DNA from: Branchiostoma floridae | Lineage: Eukaryota > Chordata > Leptocardii > Amphioxiformes > Branchiostomatidae | Length of the DNA stretch: 64,000 nt | Reading direction: 5' to 3' | NCBI RefSeq assembly: GCF_000003815.2 | Contig: NC_049991.1 | Location: forward strand, 16,534,017 to 16,598,016 | In this document: positions 30,001-42,000 of the stretch, piece after piece | Numbering within the stretch: position 1 is the first letter of the stretch | How the letters are laid out: every line of letters begins with the position of its first letter | Translations under genes and position numbers: made by a program | Notes under the pieces: generated by a model | Database searches by the model: none | What the model was told of the DNA's origin: nothing | The model's input: the letters and a program-made list of their open reading frames with translations, nothing else

Positions 30001-33000
30001 GGAGTAGCTGCAGTGGGACAGCACCAGGGGCAGGAGGTCCTGTTCAGGGTGACAGGCCACTACATGGGCAGTGTTCACATCACTCAACAGCACAGACCTA
30101 CCACTGCTGGGGAGAGATGGGCAAACAAGCTTTACACACATGTAACAGTAACAGTAACACACACAGCAGTGAGACAGCACCAGGGGTAGGAGGTCCTGTT
30201 CAGGGTGGCAGGCCACTACATGGGCAGTGTTCACATCACTTAGCAGTACAGACCTACCACTGCTGGGGAGAGATGGTCAAACAAACGTTACACACATGTA
30301 ACACACACATTGCTGGAGGAGATGGACAAACAAGCTTTACACACATGTAACTATTACAGTAACTATTACATGTAACTATTACATGTAACTATAACAGTAA
30401 CACAGAGCAGTGGGACAGCACCAGGGGTAGGAGGTCCTGTTCAGGGTGGCAGGCCACCACATGGGCGGTGTTCACATCACTCAGCAAAACAGACCTACCA
30501 CTGCTGGGTGAGATTGACAACCAAGCTTTACACACATGTAACAGTAACACACATGTAACAGTAACAGTAACACACAGAGCAGTGGGACAGCACCAGGGAC
30601 ATCAGGTCCTGTTCAGGATGATAGGTTATTATATCGGCTGAATGAATTGTGCCATAATCATGCCATTCATGTTGTTGTTTAGTGATATACAATGTTTTGT
30701 TGTCCTCTGTCTATCATTTGGCTTTGTCTACCTAATGCCTGTTAAAAACCTAAAACTTGGATTTATTGTACTTGTACTTGTTGGGGTGAGTTAAGATGTT
30801 TTCTCCCATCCACATATTATTGTGTCGTGAATCTTAATAATGTATGCTCATACCTGGAGTTCTGTGCCGCTGCATGGCCCTGTGTCTCCAGTACAAAACT
30901 GTTGTGTGCGTTTGCCAGGAACAGGACCAGAGCTGTGGAGCAGGAGGTCGGAGCGACTGTTCTCTTGATGGGGAGGAGGTGGTACAGGCTGGTCCTGACC
31001 GGGTCAAATGGCATCTGGCACAGTTCTCTTGGCACTGCCTGAGATGCTAAATTGGGAAAATTGAGACAAACATGCAGACATTTGAAACTCTGGCAATGTA
31101 CACAGTAACTAGAATTGATTAAAGTGTATAGTACCAACCCAATTTCCACCCTTGATTCCGTCTAGGTTATCTGGAACTGAAAATCCATGAATTTGAAACT
31201 GGACAAATCAGTGAATGGTCCAAACTTCTTCCTGGTTACTGTACCTTACTTCTTAACCAACATACTTGATACCAAAAGACTACAAATGTACCTCAGCTAT
31301 CAGAAGGTTAAGTACCCTCTATTTCTATGGGAATGGGTTGCTATTCCTAATTTTCTGGGCATTGTTGTCGAGCATAAAATATTTTTGTCCATTCTCCTGT
31401 AGAAACTGAGAGGCTGACTGCATTGCAGAGGCTTAACTTTTACTGACATATTGAATAGAGACACTGGAATTGGTTGGTATACTGGAAGGTTACATGGTCA
31501 TCACTTCTAGCAAAATGTTGTGTTGTTCAGTCCTGTACTTACTGGTTCTGGCCAGCAGGTGGCGTATCAGGTTCCAGGCAACACGGAAACTCTCAACAAG
31601 CAGGCGGAACTCCTCATACACTGCACCTGGGGTAAGGATAGGACTGTTAGACGTCAGTTGTAAAGGTGAACATCATTTATTAATGGGTTATTTGAGATAT
31701 GTGAGAGGGGTGGAGGGGAGACTAGTAACGTGGAGATTCGGAGCGAGCTCAATGGAGTGAGTGAATGAGTGAGTGAGAGATATGTGTACAAAATGTAAAT
31801 TGCTTCACCAAAATGACATGCAATGTGAAAAACAACGGATGCTGTTTGAAACATCTGACCGTTTCGAAAATCATATCCAGTTGCTTGAGTAACTGCTTTT
31901 TGGCGTATCTTATTACTTGGATGTCTAGTCTTCATTGACGCAATTTTCATTTTAATCTCAGAGTAATGCAGTATGAATTTTTAGAATCTCTACCAAAAAA
32001 CAACAAGAAGTCAGCCTGTCTGCTGTCTTCCTAAAGGCGTAACATTGTTATTCTTATTCAACTACCATCCTGATGAAACTATTTAATGAAAAAAATACTA
32101 GTAATTATAGTATGGTAAGTTAAAGATTCATTTGCATTGCTGTTCACTTCATAATACACACTACATTTTTTAAAAACATATACAATGTAAAATGCAAGCA
32201 CCATGTGTAGTGAAGCAAAAGTGGTGTGTAAAATTTGATTCATTTGTAAAGTAGAGCCTTTATTTCAAAAGTGGTTCAGTATTTCTACATATACTCTCTT
32301 TAAACTATCAAAGATTCACTTGTTGCAGACTTGCTGTTCACCTCACCTTCAGGCTGTTTCTTGAGAAAGTCGCTGATCCTGATGGACGTTGCCTCGGCGA
32401 CATCAATGTGTCCCTGGTACTGGGTGATCAGGAGCCTCTGCAGACGGAGGATGTCTGGCAGGCGTCTCATGGCCTCAAGTATCTCTTTCTGCATCCAACA
32501 CAGAGGAATGTTTGGTGGCATTGTCAGACACACTACATGTATTTGAAGTGTTTGTATGTGCTATTGAAAATACTGCTGAATGATTTTATGTAGAGCAATG
32601 TGTATAAAATCTTATGTCATTGAAGGTTAGACATCCAGCTAACAAGATATGCCAAATTTCAAGTCTCTTAGTATGACAAGCAACTGCATATGATCCTAAT
32701 TTACATTAAAAATCATAATATCCAGTTGCTAGAGTAAGTGCTATTTGGCATGTGTATCCTGGTATCCAAATGTAAGATGATTGTTAAGATACCGGTATAT
32801 GGCACACCTTGAGTACATCTAAGATCCTACCACACTTCTCAAAAGTGATAGGAGTCCATCCTGGTGTGAGTGGATCAAACCTTACTTGAGTATAGTCTTA
32901 TGCAACTTGCTTATTCTTACTATACAAAATTGGTGTGTATGCCTAATGGCAGTTCACTGGTGATGTGAAACAAAAACAATTACAGTGAAACCTGCCTTAG

Positions 33001-36000
33001 GGGTCACCTGAGTATAGGGGCCACCTGGCCATTGCGGTCACTTTTTGTCGGTCCCTTGGATTTTTCCCATTGACCTAAGCATTAAGAAATAGTCTATAGC
33101 GGTCACCTGTCGAATGCGGTCGCGGCCAGACGATTTTCAGTCCGGCCGCTATGCCAACACTGCCGATAGCGGTCACCTGGCCGGCCGCGTTACGCCGCGC
33201 TAAACCCACGCGGGGTTCACTTTTTTTTTTCAATTTCTGCAATATATCAGCAAAATGTAGGCTCAACTTGGACGATTTACGAAGGAAACATTGAATAAAG
33301 AAACAGTATACAAAATTATGTGATTTTATGCGAAGTTTTTCCACCCAAGTTGTTGGCGTTTTTTCTCGCCCCAGACTCTTTGCACTGTACCCTTCTCTAC
33401 ATCGTCATTTCTGTGCAGACTGGAAGACTATATGGACAGATTTTACAAGTAGACCATCCGTTCATGTATCTGATGTTATATGTTCTTGAAATCCATGTAC
33501 GCTGGTCTAATTTTCGTATTCCGCGGGCCAAAAATATCGGCATCTTATTTGCGTGATTTTCCAAGATGGCGTCGCTGCAGCAAATGAACAAGTTCAATTG
33601 GGGTCAGTGGACGACTCCATTTTTACCAAGGTAAAATTTCGCAACAAGGATTCTGATGTATAGCATAAAATACGGTAATTATGATATAGAAATTATTAAA
33701 ATCAATTAAATCACCATTATTTATGCGAGAACTAGACTTAGTTGGATTTTTGTCAAAGAAATAAGCCTACGTAGAGAAAGTTTTATTTCGACGTGACCAC
33801 CTCGGCATAATGGCACATGCAGACAAGTCAAGCCAAGCCTTCGTGAACAAATGAAAGTTTTTGTGGTGTTTTGATGCTTAGAAATGATTATGAACTTGTC
33901 ATCAGTAGTGATTGAACGTCTAATTTTTGCTGGCAACTAGCGGCATTTACAAGATTTGTCTTTTCGATTGGTAAAGTTGCCGGAGACTCGCGCTGTGACC
34001 CAAGCTCAGAAAAAGTGAGATCGAGGAACAAAGGAAAATGGCGGCGCTGACTTCGTGTTCAGACAATTCCAACTGGATAAAAGACAAGAGAACCAAGCAA
34101 ATGTCTGTCAGTTTTGACTCAGACGTACGATGTTGAAGGCTTCGACTCCCGAGGGACACGCATTGACGTTGGTAATTCGGCAGATTCCGAGAACGGCAAG
34201 ACTCAGATTAGTGTCGGACTCAGATTAGAGTTAACGTTAATGTCTAATAATAGTAGAGTATGTCTTCTCTCTAATTCGTTAATCTCATGATTGGCATACA
34301 TTTTGACTATACAGAAATAAGGGAACAGCTACAGTGCTGTAGCAGTAGTAGTAATTCAAATGTATTTCATTAAACTGTTTGTTTTAAACTCATATTTAGT
34401 TTAAATGTATAACCTTGATAATATTGTCAATAAATACTCAGTGGAAGCTGAATGCCTTGTCACTTATTGCTTGTGGTGAAATGTACCTTTTTTGGCCATA
34501 CTGCCTATAGGGGCCACCTGCCCATAGGGGCCAAATTTGGCCAGTCCCTTGAGTGACCCCTATAGACAGGTTTCACTGTATAACGTTATGTGTATGTTAC
34601 AAAAAAGTAGCGTAATGACGTCAACTGTATCTCTTGACGTTGTCTGAACCTTGCCTCTTCCCTCATGACCTCAATGAAAAGCGGCCTGCAGAACGATTTG
34701 AGCTTTCATGAATAAACAAAGGTCCAAACAAACAAACAAACAAACAAACAAACAAACCTCAGCAAGGAACTTCTCCAGCACGGGTAGCTGCAGCTGGTTC
34801 TCCGCCATGGTTTGTGTCAGACTCTCCAGGTTGATCTGTGGCCTGTGTCTCCACATCTCGGGCAGGTCGGCAAGTCTGTCCAGGTTCAGCCTCTCTGTGG
34901 GGGTCACCACCTAGTGGATGGAGGTGGTATTTTCTCTATAGTTTGTGCTTTTGAGGTGGTTTGGAAGACAATGGACATAAGCACACCACTCTACTTAATT
35001 CAAATGTTTGAACACATATTGTGAATGGATGCTAATGTTGCCAAATCTCTAGCTGGCCCCAATATTGTGCCCTTTACATAAGCAAGGCAGTTTAATGGTG
35101 AAACAAAAGAAAGAATCATACAGACCTCACACAGGAGCTGCAGGAGCGGGTTGTTACTGAGGCGGTCGTCGTTGTGTAGAGCAGTGTTGGCCTGCTGAAG
35201 CATGGTGTCCAGACCCTGTATGGAACAAGGAAAGAGTCATTGTGTACATTTTGCATATCACTCACTCACACACTCACTTATTAATTGGTTTATTGCCAGT
35301 CTATACTCAACATATCAAGTTCTGGGCATATTCTTGGTCAGCAAAACATGTCTGAGTCCAAACTGAAATCTTGAAAAAAGTTCAGAACTCAAACTTACTG
35401 TACATGTATTGTTAGCATAACATAATAATCTTTATTGACACGACAAAAGTACAGCGACTTTCGTAAGGTCTACATGTATAACAACTACTTACAGTACAAC
35501 TAAACACATATATATGGATATCTATAGGTATGGATACATCAACATAAAGAGTTTAGCATGTCATTTACACTATTGGTTCTACGGTATAAACAATCGTGGA
35601 TATATTTGCCTACTTGTACACAATGTGGATTATCGCTTCCCAGAATGTACTTGAATTTATCTATAGAACAGAGAGTAGCAAAGTCTTTAGAGGAAGTGGA
35701 AAGTAATGTGAACAGCTCTGTGCGTTTATCATCATATCGAGAACATTCCATAACGAAGTGACGTTCGTCTTCGATCTCATTTGGGCAGAATGGACAAAAC
35801 CTCTGGTCACGGGGAATTTTAGAATATCTTCCGGCTTCTATATTTAGTTTGTGACTACAGATTCTTATCTTTGTAATTGCTCTACGAAGTTCGAAATTGT
35901 GTACATTCGAAAGATACTTCTTTTGTCCGTATCTTTCCTTTAGCGTAGAATAAATGGAAAGTTTTGAGTTATTCTGGATAGAAGAATGCCATTCTTGAAT

Positions 36001-39000
36001 GTATATATCCTGTAAACGGAGTCGTAATTGGTCGATTAGCGTATTAACATGATACAACCTCGGGTTTGTCCATACATACCCAAAACCATTATAGTTGAGA
36101 ATGTCAGTTACGTGATTTGTCCAATCGTATTCACCGGAAAGTACAACATCATATGCTTCACGTAGTAAAGAATCTTCGGGTAAGTTTGCTAGACGGTGCC
36201 AGTATTTGATTAATTGTATCTCAGCGTTGATCGAAATAGGAAATGATCCTAACTCACCACGGATGCCGTCATTTGATGATTTTGCATGTACTCCAAGTAA
36301 AAATTTTTGGAAATTCATGTCAATGGTATCAAATTCTGGGATACTAATATGTGAAGGAAGTCGTATGTTTTCAATTGCAAAGTTGTCATTTTCTAATTTC
36401 ATTCCTGATGCCAGTCTCAATAATCTATCCTTGTCTGATCTTTTCTTAAAATGGATGACGTAAGTATGAGTGAGGTCCGAAGACACACTCTTTCTAACAG
36501 TTGCAGGAAGATCTCCCTCTAAATGGAGTTTGTTTAAAAAGGAAGAGAAAACAGTTTTGGGTGAAGATTCTGGAATTTGTTTTGATACAATAATTTTGAT
36601 TGTTTTAGAAGTTTGGTCAAAACATGTGAGTTCGGCTCCGTACAGTAGAATAGGCAGTACAAACTTGTTGAAAAGGCTCATTCCTAAATGAATTGGAATG
36701 TTCTTTTCAGAGAATAAAAGTGACTTCAATTTGAATAAAGCTCTCATGGCTTTAGTCTTTAGATATTTTCTGGCTGCTTTAAACTTACCCGAAGAAGTCA
36801 GGGGAATACCAAGGTAAGTATAACTGTCGGCTACTTGTATTTCTTTGCCATATATATAGAATTTGTTTGATAATCTGTTAATAGAACCTTTTGTAAAAAC
36901 CAGTACTTTCGTTTTGGATACATTGACCCTTAATTTCCATTTGTTGCAATAAGCTTCCAGGTTATTGATACAATTCTGAAGCCCCTCTTTCGACAATGAG
37001 ATCAAGGCTAAGTCATCTGCCCAAGATAGACAGTTGAGTGATTTAGAATTCAAAATTGCGGCATCACATTTATCATCAAAGCATTGAGGTAAGTCGTTAA
37101 TAAAAATATTGAATAATAATGGGCTGAGATTGCAGCCTTGTCTTACTCCGCATGTGGAAACAAAGGGGCTTGACAGGCCATTTTGTAGTCTGACAGTATA
37201 GTTAACATTGAGGTACATGGATTGCAATACATTGAAGAATTTCCCACCAACACCAAGATTTAACAATTTGTAGAATAAACCGTCCCGCCATACACTGTCA
37301 AACGCTTTCTTCATGTCAACAAAGCAAACATATAATTTCCCTCTCTTTTTTTCAATATATTTCTCAATAAGAGCTTTCAGGATAAATACATTGTCAGAGG
37401 TTCGGCACTTTCTTCTGAATCCGAATTGAGTGTCGGCTAGCAGACAATTGCTTTCAACGAATTTCTGTAAGCGACTATTTAAAAGGAATGTGAACAATTT
37501 AGATAGGCAGCTTGAGATAGCGATTCCTCTATAATTATCTACATTAGATTTGTCGCCAGATTTAAAGATTGGTGTAAGGATGCTTGTGTTCCAGTTAGAT
37601 GGAAACTTGTTGTTGGAAAGGATTGTATTAAAGAGAATGACCAGTGGTTCGCATATCTTTTCTGCCCCATATTTCAACATCTCGTTTGAGATAGAGTCAA
37701 TACCACATGATTTTCCAGATTTTAGTGATTTCAAACCATTCATAATTTCTGGTGTCGTGAAAGGGTAATCTAATGAATTTGAAGTGTTTTTATCTAGATG
37801 TTTAAGAGAATCAATGACACTTTTTTCAAAAGTACTGTCAAAATCATTGTTTTTTACCAGATTATTTAATCCTTGAAAGTGTTCTATCCATTCTTTACTT
37901 GTGATATTAGGATCTATATTACCGCTATATTTTGTGCCGTTTACTTCCTTATCAAGAGTATTGAACAATGACCAAAATTGTTTGGGGTTTTTCTCATTTA
38001 ATGTTTCTAGATCACGTAATAGATTGGCTTTATAATTCCGTTTAGAATGTTTTATGATTTTTTTGTAGTCTTTCAAGGCTGTGAAGTACTTCGTTCTGGT
38101 TTCTTGTTTCCATGGTTCTTTCCTCAGTTCTAAAGATAATCTTTTAACTCTATGACGTAGGGACCAACAATTTTGATCAAACCAAATTTTGTTCTTTTTG
38201 ATTTGTGTCTTTTTCTTGTTTTGTTTGTTACGTCTTATTCTAAGAGAGCTTTTGGAAACATCTAATAAAATTTCAGTGAAGCTTGTTACGGCCTCCTCTG
38301 ACGAGTGAAATGTTTTGTTGCAGAAATTCCTCAGTTTTGAACGCGTGTTTTTGTTGTTTATAGTATCTAAATATAATTGTTTTGGATTCGTCAGTCCAAA
38401 TAAATTTGTGTGGTTTAGGATTATAACATTGGCTATCCTCCTTCAGGACTAGAGGAGAGTGCTTTGTAGACAGTGAGAAAGAGATGTGACAGTGATCGGA
38501 GAATGGCGATATAGAATTTACATTCATATATTGTATATCGGCTAACATCGACCTTTGAGTGATGCAATAATCCACCACACTTGAACCATTATAATGGTAA
38601 CATGTAAAATCACCTTTCAGATCCCCCGCGAATCTGCCATTCAAGATGGTCAAATCAGCCGACGAGCACAATTCTATGAGGCGTTTACCGTAATTGTTTA
38701 CTTTAAAATCTCTATTATTCCTTTTCTTTGTATCTAAAACATCTTTTGTCAGGGGGTCATCCGGGGAATCAATACTAAAATAGGTTTCCAAAACAGATCC
38801 TGTTCTAGCATTGAAATCCCCTAGGATGATTATGTCGCCAAGATTGGAGAATTTGCAGATATCAATGGATAATGTATCAAATGGGTCAACTTGTATGGAA
38901 TTTGAGGATTCAGGAGGGATGTAAATGTTGCAAAGGAATAAGTCTTTTTCGAGTCCAAAGAATTTTTTGTCAAGTTTGCACCAAATGCTGTCGACTGAAC

Positions 39001-42000
39001 TACTCTCTAATTTTTTAATCCCCTTTCTGAGCGAACTTTTGAAAATAGTCGCAACCCCACCCGAATTACGTTTTGCCCTCTTATTTCTACATCTATTACT
39101 ACTAAACAAACTATACCCTGGAAACTGAAAATCTACATAATTATCTGCCCAGGTTTCTTGTATACAAACAATATCACTATTTCTAAAGTAATTACAAAAC
39201 TCTTCCTCGCTAAACTTCTTCTTAACACTACCTTGGATATTCCAACTTGAGAAAACTAGCGCAGATTTTTTCTCCATGTCCTTGAAGATAAAGATATTGA
39301 AGGTGCATTATAGCTACAAGAAGTAAGACTTAAACTATATCATCATATCAATAAACAAGTATTCAAGTAAGACTTAAACTATATCATCATATCAATAAAC
39401 AAGTATTCAAGCTATCAATGATACATGTCAGTCATGAATAGTATTTGTACACAATGATGGAGTCTCTCTAAATGAGCGGTACATGGTCCGTATGTATAGT
39501 AATAGGGTTAAATGTAACAATTCATGAAGGTTTACCTTGGTGGTCGTGTAGAATCATATGGCCAACTTTAAGATATAAGAATGTTCCATACTTTGCGAAG
39601 TCGGTTCCCTAGCTGTTTCCACTGTGGGCCGGGATGTCCGAACTTGCCAGCTTTTAACCAGGCGGGCCTAGCGACTAGTCCGTTTCCGCTGACTGTGTTC
39701 CTGCTTGTTGTAGTCGGTCCAAGCTGGCCGGGAACTCCGATGTTAACTCCTTTCGACAAGCCAGGAGCAGCTTGTCCGGTTCCTACCGAAGTGTTCCTAT
39801 GTGCTGGTTTCACAGTGGGCGGCTGGTAAGGTGGCTTCCTAGACTTCATGACTGGAACTGGAACAGAGCGCGAAAAAGAAGGTCCGTTTTGCATGGGCGT
39901 CCACTGGTTGACAGGAAGACGGGCAGCCTGTGTATCTGTCCAGGCGGGTGACTGTCTCCCAGCCCCAGGCCCGGGTGCTGGGTACAGGGTACGCTTGACG
40001 TCCGACACAAGCATCTTGGTGCCGCTTCTAGGATCCAAGTGGATCTGGTCGGGGAGGTAGAGATGCCTGTCCTGTGTCAGTTTGCGGTGTTTGATGTACT
40101 TGAAGTTGCCACTCCTAGACAGATTCAGAACCTCTTGGTTATAGTTTTTGATATTGATATTGAGTGTGGAGTTATCATTTAATCCCCTCTGGAGGACCTG
40201 TGAGACTGCTACCTGCGCTTTAGGGAACGATGCTTTGGTCACCTCCAGTAGTCTGCGGGTGTTGTTCAGGGTTGTACTGACTGAGTCATTTCTCTGCTTG
40301 CTATTATCAAGATCGTTGGAACCGATGTGAAGTATAACTTGCTGAGTTGTCGAGTCGTTGATTTGTTTGATACAGTCAATGGCTGCTGTCACTGTGCTGG
40401 TTCTGACCAATCTCGTGGACTTTCCATTGAAAGCACGTTTCACATCTACATCTCTGAAGATGGAGTCCGCAAAAATTCTCACTTCGTACCTTTGATGCTG
40501 ACTTCCCGTACTAGTGTTAGTTGCCGACTCTTTCACACTCGTGGCTGGTGAAGGGACTTCACGGCTCTGTGTTGCAATTGTTGCATTGTCATGGGCAGAG
40601 GGAAGCATGTTTGCAATCTGCTTGACAATGGTTTGGTTGGTAGCAGCATTGTTATCTTGTTTGTCGCCAGGGATGTCATTGTCATGCACGTTGTTCAAGT
40701 TTTGCATGTCCGTGTGTGTTGGTTTTGTACAACCTCGGCAGGTACGGTTTTCTTCAATCTGTTTTAACCTATCAAACAAATACTGAAGTTCTGAGTCTTG
40801 AATTGTGATGGCTTGCTGCAACTCTGCATTCGATGCAGACAAGGCGTCCACTTTGATGGACAAGCCACGATTCCTCTCCATCCAGATGTTCCGCTCTATT
40901 GTCATTTCTTGAACTGTCGCGTTTTTTTCTTTCGCTAGCTCCTCTCTTTGCGACACTAGATCTTTTTGGACATGACAGATGTTGGTCTGTAATTTGTTGA
41001 CTACCTTCTTGATGTGGCTCTCTAGTGACTTCTGTGCTGCTTCAACTTTAGTGGACAGTTCTTTAAGCATGTTGGTTTGAGACTCTTCCCTCTCCCGTTC
41101 TTTTGTAAGCAGCTCATCCCGTAGCGCGTTAAGATTATGAGTCATGTCGACAAACTGTTTCTGTAAATCGCCAAAAGCAGCATCGCTGATTCTCTGGGAT
41201 TTCTCAACCGCAGTCAACCGCGCTAAGTTTGGCATATCTACGGCTTTTGTTGTAAGCTCACTTTGTTCGCCATTCTTAGTATCAGAGACCTGTTTGGCGC
41301 GTTTTTCAATCCTACCCGGCCCTTGATCTTCCGCATCTCTACTTACGGGCACTTCTATGTTCCCGCTATGTTTTGCGCTTGTATCAAACACAATCTGTAT
41401 CTCTTCTTCCATAACTTCACTTACGGGTGCTTGCAGATCTTGTAGGTTTCGAGGATTGGCGCACTTGGGTAAAGTTGGTGTTTCATGGACACTGCTATTA
41501 AAGACTTGCTTTGGTGTAGTCGATTCTAGCGTTACCGTAGGAAAGTTGTCTATGGCGTCCCTGACGCGTAGGACGCCATCTTTGATTGTTGACCTTGTCT
41601 GCATATCTACTTGGGCGTTTATGTTGACTAAGAGTTCAGGATACAAAATGTTCATCCACCACTTGGTGCATTGCCCTTGTACCATCAATCCGTGTTTCTT
41701 GTGATAGAAATGTACAGAGAGAAGACCTTTACCTGACTTCCTTGTGGCTGTGGTGGTCTGGACCGTCATACATGTAATGCCAGGTGTGCTTTTCCAGGTG
41801 ACAGTTGTCTCCTTGGCCCTTTCAAACGTTTCGTTGAAAGCGTCCTTGTGGGCTGTGATCCATTTGTCCAGCTGTTTGGACCGCAGTTTAACCCCACAGA
41901 AACGGGATTTATCTTGGTCTTCGTAATCGAAGGCAAGAGACTCGTCCGCGGGAAGTTGGTTCAGGTTGACATTCCAGAACTTCGTACCCGGGGTCTTGCG

